DNA of 64,000 nt from Bacillota bacterium (GTDB lineage: Bacteria > Bacillota > Desulfotomaculia > Desulfotomaculales > Ammonificaceae), in assembly GCA_040755295.1 (NCBI GenBank), contig JBFMBK010000001.1, positions 372,001 through 436,000 of the forward strand, given 5' to 3'. Below are positions 17,758-25,243 of the stretch, one piece after another; position 1 is the first letter of the stretch; each line of letters opens with the position of its first letter. The notes beneath the pieces are model-generated. The model was not told the origin of the DNA. It saw nothing but the letters and a program-made list of their open reading frames with translations, and did no database searches. Position numbers and translations under genes: made by a program.

Positions 17758-18099
17758 ATGCATGAGTTCAGTCTGGTTGAATCGATGATCGGCCTGGTCA
17801 GGGAAAGTGCGGCGGAAAACGGTATAACGCGCGTATCGGTTGTAAAACTGGTCGTCGGCAGGCTTGTTATGGCACAGCCGGAACTGTTAAGGTTTTCTTT
17901 CGATGTTTTAAAAGAGAAAACGGTACTTGAAGGAGCCTCCCTGGAAATAGAAGAAAGACCTGTAATGATGCGCTGCAGGGGGTGCGGGAATTCCTTGTAC
18001 CCGGAGTATGTGGAATTTATCTGCCCGTCCTGCGGTGAGACGCTGGAAGTAATAACGGGGAAGGAACTATATATCGAACATTACGAAGGCGATTCGTAA
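17758..18099 (+). CDS. hypA: Hydrogenase nickel-incorporation protein HypA
   Basis: 113 residues. The start is ATG 17758, not the in-frame ATG at 17743, because HypA needs its N-terminal Met-His (MHEFSLVESMIGLV) for nickel binding. GGGGG lies upstream. The zinc domain has two pairs, CRGCGN (about 74-79) and CPSCGE (about 90-95). The body matches the usual length. HypA works with HypB to insert Ni into the [NiFe]-hydrogenase large subunit, in the cytoplasm. First gene of a hypABFCDE cluster; repeat B copy 3 separates it from hypB. Confidence 0.95.
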   Translation: MHEFSLVESMIGLVRESAAENGITRVSVVKLVVGRLVMAQPELLRFSFDVLKEKTVLEGASLEIEERPVMMRCRGCGNSLYPEYVEFICPSCGETLEVITGKELYIEHYEGDS

Positions 18100-18119
18100 C
18101 GCCGGATCTACGCAACATG

Positions 18120-18272
18120 GTAAGAAAGAATAACCACAGAGACACAGAGCACACGGAGGGGAAAACCAAAGAAGGGTTATTTAATTTTATTGAGTCTTGA
18201 TATTTCTGTTCTCTGTGAACTTTGTGCCTCTGTGGTGGAATGTTATTGGTTCCGGCTTATCCGGGTTGGGGG
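18120..18272 (+). repeat. Interspersed repeat family B, copy 3 (between hypA and hypB)
   Basis: Left arm TAACCACAGAGACACAGAGC (from 18131), right arm CTCTGTGAACTTTGTGCCTC and TGTGGT to 18237. The tail TTGGTTCCGGCTTATCCGGG (18246-18265) runs into TTGGGGG, which is the Shine-Dalgarno of hypB. Confidence 0.85.
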
Positions 18273-18956
18273 ATGAATAAGTTGAAGGTAGTCATGGGGC
18301 AGCGTCTCCTGCGGGCGAATGACGAGGCGGCGCGGGAGAACCGGGAGCGTTTTGCGAAAAGCGGCGTTTTTGTTGTGAACCTTATCAGTTCGCCCGGAAC
18401 GGGCAAGACCACACTGTTGGAGCAGACAATCAGGCGGATGCGGGACGCCTGTAAAATAGGGGTAATCGAAGGAGACATATATACCACCCGGGACGCCCGG
18501 CGCATAGCGGACCAGGGGGTGGAGGTGGTCCAGATAAACACCGCCGGCGTCTGTCACCTTGACGCCCCGATGATCGCACGGTCTCTGGAGGAACTTGAAG
18601 GGGACGGTTACGATTTGTTGTTCATCGAAAACGTAGGGAACCTGGTCTGCCCGGCGGAGTTTGACCTCGGAGAGGACGCGAAAGTCGCCCTGCTCAGTGT
18701 TACAGAAGGCGGCGACAAGCCCGAAAAGTACCCGCTGGTGTTTCAGGAGGCGCAGGCGGTGGTTGTCACTAAGTCCGATCTTTTGCCGTATACCGATTTT
18801 GACCTTGAATCCGTGGGGCAGGAATTGAGTGCGATTAGTCCCGGTATTAAGATTATGGTGGTTTCGGCCAAAACCGGAGAAGGGATAAAGGAATGGTGCC
18901 GATGGCTGGAAGAAAGGGCTCTGCAAAAACGGGCGGGAAAATTCGCTACCGGATAA
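18273..18956 (+). CDS. hypB: Hydrogenase nickel-incorporation GTPase HypB
   Basis: 227 residues. ATG 18273, right after TTGGGGG, is chosen over a more upstream in-frame ATG (18222) that lies inside repeat B. G1 loop SSPGTGKTTLLEQ (about 36-48), GDIYTTRDA, the metal-site Cys-His in AGVCHLDAPM (about 90-99), and G4-like VVTKSDLLPY (about 168-177). The N-terminal poly-His or CxxCGC nickel-storage segments of some HypB proteins are absent. GTP-dependent Ni delivery partner of HypA. Its 3' end overlaps hypF by 64 bases. Confidence 0.95.
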   Translation: MNKLKVVMGQRLLRANDEAARENRERFAKSGVFVVNLISSPGTGKTTLLEQTIRRMRDACKIGVIEGDIYTTRDARRIADQGVEVVQINTAGVCHLDAPMIARSLEELEGDGYDLLFIENVGNLVCPAEFDLGEDAKVALLSVTEGGDKPEKYPLVFQEAQAVVVTKSDLLPYTDFDLESVGQELSAISPGIKIMVVSAKTGEGIKEWCRWLEERALQKRAGKFATG

Positions 18957-21211
18957 CCGTTAAGGGAACAGTTCAGGGCGTAGGATTTCGTCCTTTTGTT
19001 TACAACGTCGCGCAGTCGCTCGGCCTGGGCGGGTTCGTGCTTAACGACGCCCGCGGTGTGATCATCGAGGCGGAGGGAGAGGCGGAGAAATTGGCGTGGC
19101 TGATCGAGGCGCTGCACAAACGCCCTCCGAGGCTGGCGAGGATCGCTTCAATCGATCGGGAAGAGCTGAGCCCGGCCGGTTACTCCCGGTTCGAGATTAT
19201 CCACAGCGCGGACGAAGAGGAGAAAGAGGCCCTCGTCCCGCCGGACGTCGCCCTTTGTTCGGATTGTGCGAGGGAAACGTTCGATCCGAAGAACAGGCAC
19301 TACAGGTATCCGTTTACCAACTGTACAAACTGCGGACCGCGCTTCACAATCATCACCGAAGTGCCTTACGACCGCCGGCAGACCTCAATGGCCGAATTTG
19401 CGATGTGCCCGGACTGTGCCCGGGAATACGACGACCCGGCGGACCGGCGTTTTCACGCCCAACCCGTCGCCTGTCCGGCTTGCGGGCCGCAGGTGGAGCT
19501 GTTGAACGCGGACGGGAAACCGGTGCCGGGTGACTGGTGGGAAAACTGCTGGCGGATACTTAATGACGGGAAAATCCTTGCGGTTAAAAGCCTCGGGGGA
19601 TTTCATCTCTGCTGCGACGCCTTCAACAGGCAGGCGCTTAAAACACTCCGACAGCGCAAAGGCCGCAGTCATAAGCCTTTTGCCGTGATGTTCCGGGACC
19701 TTGGCGTCGTCCGGCGCCACTGTGTCGTCAGCGAGGCGGAAGAGCAACTGCTCAATTCCCTTCAGGCCCCGATTGTAATCCTTCAGCGCCGTCATGACAC
19801 ACTGCTTCCCCAGGAACTGACGCCCGGGCTCAAGACCCTCGGGGCCATGCTGCCATACACGCCGCTGCACTTGATGCTTCTGCAGGGACCTTTCGTCTGC
19901 CTGGTGATGACGAGCGGTAATTACAGCGAACTTCCGCTGTGTAAGGATAATGAAAGGGTGTTTCAGGAACTGGGCGGGATCCCCGATTACATTCTGCTTC
20001 ATGACCGCCCTATAGTTAACCGGTGCGACGACTCAGTAACGGCGGTGATGGACGGGGAGGCGCAGGTTTTCCGGCGTTCGCGGGGCTACGTGCCCCGGCC
20101 CGTGATGGTCCCCGCCGGGGACGGCCCGACGGTGCTCGGGATCGGCGGCGAGATGAAGAACACCTTCTGTCTGCTGCGCCGGGGGCAGGCTTTCCAGAGC
20201 CAGTATATCGGCGACCTGGACAGCCTGGAAGGGGAAGAAAACCTGTTTTCCAGCATGGTTAATTTTCAGCGCCTGCTGGGGATAGAGCCGGAGGTGATAG
20301 GCTACGACCTGCATCCCGGTTACAGTTCCTCCAGGATAGCGGAAACCATTCCGGCAAGGATGAGGTTCGGCGTTCAACACCACCATGCCCATATGGCGGC
20401 CTGTATGGCCGAAAACGGGTGTGAAGTGCCCGCGATGGGAGTGATCCTTGACGGCACCGGTTACGGGGAAGACGGTAACCTCTGGGGGTTTGAGGTGCTT
20501 TCCGGCGATTACGGGAGTTGTACGCGGCATTTTCACCTTGCTTACGCGCCCCTGCCCGGCGGTGAGCAGGGTATTCGCCAGCCCTGGCGCATGGCCGTTT
20601 CTTACCTGCTTGCATTCTTGGGGGATGAAGGCGCGGCGGCGGCTTTGGAGCTGTTCGGAGCGAGGAAAAGGGACCTTGAAATCGTTCAGTATCTGGTGAA
20701 AAAACGGTTTAACTCGCCGCTGGCATGCGGTTGCGGGCGCCTGTTCGACGCGGTGGCGGCGCTTCTCGGAATACAGAGCGAGGTGACCTACGAAGGGCAG
20801 GCTGCGGTGGAACTCGGAGAGCTGGTGCAGGCGCCGGATGAGAACGGGAGCACGCCGCCCTATAGTTACTCCTTTGAAGGGGAAGTGATTTCCCCTGCGG
20901 GCATTTTTACGGGTGTCCTGGAGGATATCAGGGCCGGTGTCGGTAAAACGGTAATCAGCACCCGTTTTCATAATACTATTATCGCTATGGTCTGCGACGC
21001 TGTTAAAAAGGTAGCGGAACGAACGGGACTCGGCAAGGTGGCCCTGAGCGGCGGGAGCTGGCAGAACCGGTACCTCTTTGCGGCGGGGAAGGAAGCGCTG
21101 TCCCGGGAAGGGTTCGAGGTCCTGTTCCACCATCAGGTACCGACAAATGACGGCGGTTTGAGCCTCGGCCAGGCGGTTGTCGCGTACAGGAGGTGGCAGG
21201 AGTGTGTTTAG
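18893..21211 (+). CDS. hypF: Carbamoyltransferase HypF
   Basis: 772 residues; ATG 18893, or ATG 18902 nine bases later. Makes the thiocyanate precursor of the hydrogenase Fe(CN)2CO site from carbamoyl phosphate and ATP, together with HypE. Domains: acylphosphatase (about 17-105, VKGTVQGVGFRPFVYNVA), two zinc-finger units (CSDCARETF, FTNCTNCGPRF, CPDCAREY, CPACGPQ, about 122-205), YrdC-like (about 220-400, KSLGGFHLCCDA, KPFAVMFRDL) and Kae1-like C-domain with VQHHHAHMAACMAENG, LDGTGYGEDGNLWGFE and ALSGGSWQNRYL. All expected motifs are intact. Overlaps hypB upstream and hypC downstream. Confidence 0.96.
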   Translation: MVPMAGRKGSAKTGGKIRYRITVKGTVQGVGFRPFVYNVAQSLGLGGFVLNDARGVIIEAEGEAEKLAWLIEALHKRPPRLARIASIDREELSPAGYSRFEIIHSADEEEKEALVPPDVALCSDCARETFDPKNRHYRYPFTNCTNCGPRFTIITEVPYDRRQTSMAEFAMCPDCAREYDDPADRRFHAQPVACPACGPQVELLNADGKPVPGDWWENCWRILNDGKILAVKSLGGFHLCCDAFNRQALKTLRQRKGRSHKPFAVMFRDLGVVRRHCVVSEAEEQLLNSLQAPIVILQRRHDTLLPQELTPGLKTLGAMLPYTPLHLMLLQGPFVCLVMTSGNYSELPLCKDNERVFQELGGIPDYILLHDRPIVNRCDDSVTAVMDGEAQVFRRSRGYVPRPVMVPAGDGPTVLGIGGEMKNTFCLLRRGQAFQSQYIGDLDSLEGEENLFSSMVNFQRLLGIEPEVIGYDLHPGYSSSRIAETIPARMRFGVQHHHAHMAACMAENGCEVPAMGVILDGTGYGEDGNLWGFEVLSGDYGSCTRHFHLAYAPLPGGEQGIRQPWRMAVSYLLAFLGDEGAAAALELFGARKRDLEIVQYLVKKRFNSPLACGCGRLFDAVAALLGIQSEVTYEGQAAVELGELVQAPDENGSTPPYSYSFEGEVISPAGIFTGVLEDIRAGVGKTVISTRFHNTIIAMVCDAVKKVAERTGLGKVALSGGSWQNRYLFAAGKEALSREGFEVLFHHQVPTNDGGLSLGQAVVAYRRWQECV

Positions 21212-21471
21212 GCGTTCCAGGTATGATCGTCGAGATATCGCCGGGGGACCACACGGCGGTTATTGAAACCTTTGGTATAAAGCAGATGATAAACACCTTC
21301 CTCGTCGGTGAGGTGAGCCTGGGTGAGTATGTTATGGTACACACGGGCTACGCTATAGAAAAAATAGACCTTGAAGAGGCGCAGGAGAGGATCAGGCTCT
21401 GGGAGGAGTTACTGACGCATGAAGGATTTGGAGAAGTTCCGCGACCCGGGGATAGCAAAAGCGCTGATTAA
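21202..21471 (+). CDS. hypC: Hydrogenase assembly chaperone HypC
   Basis: 89 residues. GTG at 21202 is the start because HypC must begin Met-Cys (MCLGVPGMIVEISPG), the Cys being the iron ligand shared with HypD; GGAGGTGGCAGG lies upstream. It overlaps the hypF stop by 10 bases and runs 53 bases into hypD, a tight translational chain. Small OB-fold protein that carries the Fe(CN)2CO unit from HypD to the hydrogenase large subunit. Confidence 0.95.
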   Translation: MCLGVPGMIVEISPGDHTAVIETFGIKQMINTFLVGEVSLGEYVMVHTGYAIEKIDLEEAQERIRLWEELLTHEGFGEVPRPGDSKSAD

Positions 21472-22555
21472 GGAGATTCGGATAATGGCCGCCCGGGAAA
21501 CAGAACGTCTCGGGCGGCGCGCGGTTTTTATGGAGGTTTGCGGCACACATACCGTGGCCGTTTCGCGAGCCGGGTTGCGCGGCATTCTGGGGGATTATAT
21601 CGACCTGCGCAGCGGTCCGGGTTGTCCGGTATGTGTCACCGATTACGGCGACGTCGACCGAATGGTGAGGTTCGCCCGGCTGCGCGGGAACGTTACGGTG
21701 GGCACTTTCGGCGATATGGTCAGGGTTCCCGGCAGTGACTCCTCATTGGAGCGCGAACGGGCTATGGGGGCGGACGTGCGTATTTTATATTCTCCCGCGG
21801 ATGCGGTTCGCTACGCTTTGGACAACCCGCAGCGGGAAGTGGTGTTTCTCGGCGTGGGCTTTGAGACCACCGCGCCGGCGACGGCTCTTGCCATTAAGGA
21901 GGCAAAAGCTCGGAATCTAGAGAACTTCAGTGTTTTTCTCGCGCATAAGCTCGTCCCTCCGGCGATGGAGGTCCTTCTAAGCGATCCGGAGTTGAAGATC
22001 GACGGTTTCATTCTTCCCGGTCACGTCAGCGCGATCATCGGGCGCAAGGCTTACACTTTCCTTGAAGGATACGGCCTGCCTTCGGTGATTGCCGGTTTTG
22101 AGCCCAACGATATACTTGACGCGATAAGGCTGATCCTCAAGATGATGGGCGAGGGGGAAAGCCGGGTCGTTAACGGCTATACGCGTGTGGTGCGCGAGGA
22201 CGGAAACATGATCGCCCGGCGGCAGATGGAGGATGTTTTTACGGTCTGCGACGCCTCATGGCGGGGTTTCGGGGCCATCCCGCGGAGCGGTATGGCGATT
22301 TCCTCAGATTACAAGGACCTGGACGCCAGTCAGCGGTTTCTGCCGGCGCCGGTCACGCCCCGGATCCCTACGGGCTGCGTCTGCGGGGAGATCCTGAAAG
22401 GCAAGCTGACACCGCGGGACTGCCGCCTGTTCGCCAAGTCATGCGACCCCAGGCGTCCCGTCGGACCGTGCATGGTGTCCTCTGAAGGAGCATGCGCCGC
22501 GTACTACCAGTTTGATCGGCACCTGAAGGGGGTCGCCGATGACGCATTGCAGTAG
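21419..22555 (+). CDS. hypD: Hydrogenase Fe-S scaffold protein HypD
   Basis: 378 residues, ATG at 21419 inside the end of hypC. HypD is a [4Fe-4S] protein on which the Fe(CN)2CO group is assembled with HypC. Signature motifs: FMEVCGTHTVAVSRAGLR (about 38-55), LRSGPGCPVCVTDYGDVD (about 63-80), GVGFETTAPATALAI (about 148-162), GFILPGHVSAIIG, and the late cysteines PTGCVCGEILKG and GPCMVSSEGACAAYYQF. Last gene before a ~300-base interval filled with repeat A copies, after which hypE follows. Confidence 0.96.
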   Translation: MKDLEKFRDPGIAKALIKEIRIMAARETERLGRRAVFMEVCGTHTVAVSRAGLRGILGDYIDLRSGPGCPVCVTDYGDVDRMVRFARLRGNVTVGTFGDMVRVPGSDSSLERERAMGADVRILYSPADAVRYALDNPQREVVFLGVGFETTAPATALAIKEAKARNLENFSVFLAHKLVPPAMEVLLSDPELKIDGFILPGHVSAIIGRKAYTFLEGYGLPSVIAGFEPNDILDAIRLILKMMGEGESRVVNGYTRVVREDGNMIARRQMEDVFTVCDASWRGFGAIPRSGMAISSDYKDLDASQRFLPAPVTPRIPTGCVCGEILKGKLTPRDCRLFAKSCDPRRPVGPCMVSSEGACAAYYQFDRHLKGVADDALQ

Positions 22556-22572
22556 AACAAAGCGGAAATCCA

Positions 22573-22858
22573 GACCCGTAAGCTGGTTGCTTAGGAAGCA
22601 GTAGTGTAACACGGGCGAAACGCGGCAGGAAGTAATGCAGTGCAAGAAAGACCTGCAGAGACGACCCGTGAACTTGAAAATTAGAAGCAGTATTGTAGTA
22701 TAGACGGAGCGCGGGGAGAAGCAAGTAGAGCGCGAAAGACTGGCAGGGATGGGCCGGAGCGTACTGGGAGGTACGTGAGGACCCGGCCCTGACTGATGAC
22801 AAAGCTATACGCAGCTTATCGTCGCGCCTTGCTAATGAACGTCTATTGTATAGGGAGG
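22573..22858 (+). repeat. Interspersed repeat family A, copies 2 (partial) and 3, in tandem (leader of hypE)
   Basis: Copy 2 (22573-22662): GACCCGTAAGCTGG..., AGGAAGCAGTAGTGTAACA, AACGCGGCAGGAAGTAATGC, cut before its hairpin. Copy 3 (22663-22858): ACCCGTGAACTTGAAAATTA, the hairpin GGGCCGGAGCGTACTGGGAG...TACGTGAGGACCCGGCCC, AAAGCTATACGCAGCTTATC, and the end TATAGGGAGG that forms the hypE Shine-Dalgarno. Confidence 0.85.
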
Positions 22859-22867
22859 CGGCGGCGG

Positions 22868-23878
22868 TTGAATAACGGCATAATCCTGCTCGCGCACGGG
22901 GACGGCGGTGCTTTGACCCACGAATTGGTTACGGAATTGTTTTTACGCTATTTCCCTAACCAGACCCTTAAGGCACTTACCGACGCAGCCGTATTTCCCG
23001 TTTCCGGGGAGCGTGTTGCTGTGAGCACCGATTCTTTTGTGGTGCAGCCCGCCTTTTTCCCCGGCGGGGACATCGGGAAGCTTGCGGTTTGCGGGACGGT
23101 CAACGATCTGGCGGTAAGCGGGGCGAAACCTTTGTACCTCACGTCCTCCTTCCTTATCGAGGAGGGATTGCCGTTTGAGGATTTGGAGCGGGTGGTCTCC
23201 TCCATGGCGGCAACCTGCGCGGAGGCGGGCGTGGAGATAATAGCCGGTGACACAAAGGTGGTCGGGCGGGGTAATCTCGACCGTATCTTTATCAACACCA
23301 CCGGGTTCGGTGTCGTACCCCGTACGGTTGATCTGGGGTATTCGCGCCTTAAGCCCGGGGACCGGGTGCTTATCAACGGCGCCGTAGGGGAACACGGTAT
23401 GGCTGTCCTCGCCGTCCGCGAGGGCTTAGGGTTCGCCGGGCAGATTACAAGCGATTGCGCGGCCCTCAACGGGATAATAGAGAAGCTTCTGACCGGGGTG
23501 AGCGGCGGCGTCAGGCTCATGCGGGATCTGACCCGCGGCGGGCTGGCCACCGCGGTGAAAGAGATTGCGGTGGGGGCGGGGTGCGACATTTACATTTCGG
23601 AAGCGGCTGTTCCGGTGCTCCCTGCCGTAAAAGGGGCGGCGGAAATGCTGGGTCTTGACCCGCTGTACCTCGCAAACGAAGGTAAATTCGTGGCGCTGGT
23701 TGCAGCGGATGCCGCGGAAGAGGCGCTTGCGGTCTTAAAGGATCATCCTCTCGGGAAGGATGCGCGGGTCATCGGTGAGGTAAGCGAGGGGCGGGGAAAC
23801 GTTTACCTGAAGACCGCCTATACCGGCACAAAATTTCTGGACATGCTTGCCGGGGCGCCGCTGCCGCGTATCTGCTGA
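22868..23878 (+). CDS. hypE: Carbamoyl dehydratase HypE
   Basis: 336 residues. Start TTG 22868 (NNGIILLAHGDGGALTHELV) with AGGGAGG nine bases upstream; an ATG at 22835 would extend the protein into repeat A sequence and is less likely. HypE dehydrates the carbamoyl group received from HypF to a thiocyanate on its C-terminal Cys. The C-terminal PRIC motif is present (GAPLPRIC). PurM-like ATP-binding fold: AHGDGG, VSTDSFVVQPAFFPGGDIGK, VCGTVNDLAVSGAKPLYL, AGDTKVVGRGN, MRDLTRGGLATAVKEIA. The separation from hypD by repeats suggests that a once-continuous hypCDE operon was interrupted. Confidence 0.95.
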   Translation: MNNGIILLAHGDGGALTHELVTELFLRYFPNQTLKALTDAAVFPVSGERVAVSTDSFVVQPAFFPGGDIGKLAVCGTVNDLAVSGAKPLYLTSSFLIEEGLPFEDLERVVSSMAATCAEAGVEIIAGDTKVVGRGNLDRIFINTTGFGVVPRTVDLGYSRLKPGDRVLINGAVGEHGMAVLAVREGLGFAGQITSDCAALNGIIEKLLTGVSGGVRLMRDLTRGGLATAVKEIAVGAGCDIYISEAAVPVLPAVKGAAEMLGLDPLYLANEGKFVALVAADAAEEALAVLKDHPLGKDARVIGEVSEGRGNVYLKTAYTGTKFLDMLAGAPLPRIC

Positions 23879-23881
23879 GAA

Positions 23882-24502
23882 ATGTTTTACTTTAACGCGA
23901 TCCTTGTGCCGCTGGTCGGCGCCTTAATCGGATGGGTAACAAACATTCTTGCGGTCAAACTTATTTTTCATCCGTACAAGCCATATAAAATATTCCGGTG
24001 GACGTTTCAGGGGGTTCTACCCAAACGCCGGTACGAGCTTGCTTACAACCTCGGCACAATCATCGAAAAAGAAATCCTATCCATAGACGACATACTTGCC
24101 CACCTCAAGGAGCGGGAAGTACCGGAAAGGCTGGTTACCCAATTACGGGAAGCGATCCGGCAAGCAGTGCTGGAGAAAGCGCCGGGTTGGGTGCCCCTGG
24201 CGGTGAAGCGACCGCTTGCCGAAGCCGTCTGCGACCTGGTCGGCGAGCGTCTGCCGTTTATAATCGACTGGATCGTAGAATCCTTCAGCGATACGATCAA
24301 ACAGGAGGTAAGACTTTCCCGGCTGATTGAGGAGAAACTCAATACCTTTCCGCTCGAAGACCTTGAAAGGGTTGTATTCGAAGTCGCCGCCAGAGAAATC
24401 AAGCATATTGAGATCATGGGTGCGGTTATCGGTTTTGTCATCGGCATTGTGCAGGTAGGTGTTCTCTTTCTGCTGCGGTTGACAGGTACGCCGGCCTTTT
24501 AG
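23882..24502 (+). CDS. DUF445 family membrane-associated protein
   Basis: 206 residues, ATG at 23882, only 3 bases after hypE. Begins with a hydrophobic segment carrying the family signature (LVPLVGALIGWVTNILAVKLIFHPY split as LVPLVGALIGWVTN, ILAVKLIFHPYKPY). A long helical middle is rich in charged residues (LPKRRYELAYNLGTIIEKEI). It ends in a second hydrophobic helix (IMGAVIGFVIGIVQVGVLFL). DUF445 (YheB/YjiN-like) proteins have no established function; shorter Firmicutes members have this layout. Probably cotranscribed with hypE, but a link to hydrogenase maturation is only suggested by position. Confidence 0.85.
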   Translation: MFYFNAILVPLVGALIGWVTNILAVKLIFHPYKPYKIFRWTFQGVLPKRRYELAYNLGTIIEKEILSIDDILAHLKEREVPERLVTQLREAIRQAVLEKAPGWVPLAVKRPLAEAVCDLVGERLPFIIDWIVESFSDTIKQEVRLSRLIEEKLNTFPLEDLERVVFEVAAREIKHIEIMGAVIGFVIGIVQVGVLFLLRLTGTPAF

Positions 24503-24689
24503 TATATTGAGATTCACAGGTTATTTTTAACTTTCCGGCACGGGCTTAAGGTTAGTATGCAGGAGTCAGCCCTGAGTATCTGCTTTATAAGTAAGTAATA
24601 AGTAAATATCGCACTGAGGCGGAAAACGGGATTTTATTCGGTAGGGAACCGGAAACTGCGCCGGCCTACTTTTAATTAGAATCCCGCAT

Positions 24690-24980
24690 ACGGGGTAGAC
24701 CAGAACTTATTCCCTACCGACAGAGAGGGGATGCCGCGGCTGAAATCATCCCCGGGACCGGGGTAAGTAATACCACTCCCCGAGCCTTTTCCAGGTACTT
24801 GGACAAATGCAAGGCGCTGGTAATCATTAATCAGTGCCGGACCATGACCGACCGCAGGTGCCGGGGACGGTGGCGGCCGTTATACGCGTTTAAAGCGGGG
24901 AGGAAGGGTTCCTTCTTCCCAAGCAGGGTGGAACCGCGGGATTGTGAGCCCGTCCCTGACCGGGGCGGTCTTTTTATTTT
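24690..24980 (+). promoter_or_regulatory. T-box riboswitch (tRNA-Thr) in the thrS leader
   Basis: Stem I: CGGGG near 24694 pairs with CCCCG near 24779. Between them lie ACAGAGAGGGG (AG-bulge region, from 24719) and GGCTGAAATCATCCCC. The specifier bulge shows ACC at 24772-24774 (Thr; the next triplet ACT is also Thr). The antiterminator T-box AGGGTGGAACCGCGG is at 24925-24939. The terminator is CCGTCCC (24950-24956), loop, GGGGCGG (24962-24968) and T run. It reads through when uncharged tRNA-Thr binds, raising thrS expression. The segment 24503-24689 upstream holds GGTAGGGAA (24641) complementary to TTCCCTACC (24709), but no gene. Confidence 0.92.
24950..24980 (+). terminator. T-box terminator hairpin
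   Basis: CCGTCCC / GGGGCGG stem (one G-U pair) with loop TGACC, followed by CTTTTTATTTT-type tract. Competes with the antiterminator that uses the T-box sequence. Confidence 0.85.
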
Positions 24981-25164
24981 GAGCGCGGTGATAAACTTCG
25001 TCTGGCTTTGTCAGACGGTCAGGTTCGGGGGCTCACGTACCCTCACAAAGTACGCTGTGCCCCGCCCCTGCCCGTCTTTCGCGCCATACTCGTTTCTGAC
25101 CGCGCTTACACAAGTTCAATCCTGCGCAGGATAAATACACCTGCCGGAAGGTTGGCTTTATCGC

Positions 25165-25235
25165 CAAAAGTTCAAACCTTGAACGTTGAACCTTGAACCT
25201 TGAACTTTGAACCTTAAACGTTGAACGTTGAACTT
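25165..25235 (+). repeat. CCTTGAACGTTGAA-type short degenerate tandem repeat
   Basis: Units of 7 bases, (C/A)(C/G)TTGAA, repeated with variation about nine times between the T-box terminator and thrS start. The rest of 24981-25243 contains no recognisable gene. Confidence 0.75.
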
Positions 25236-25243
25236 ATGAAAGG

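Noticed and set aside
22835-22867. Upstream ATG start for hypE
   Set aside because: It lies inside the 3' end of repeat A and adds an Arg-rich stretch absent from HypE; TTG 22868 has a ribosome site and gives the normal N-terminus.
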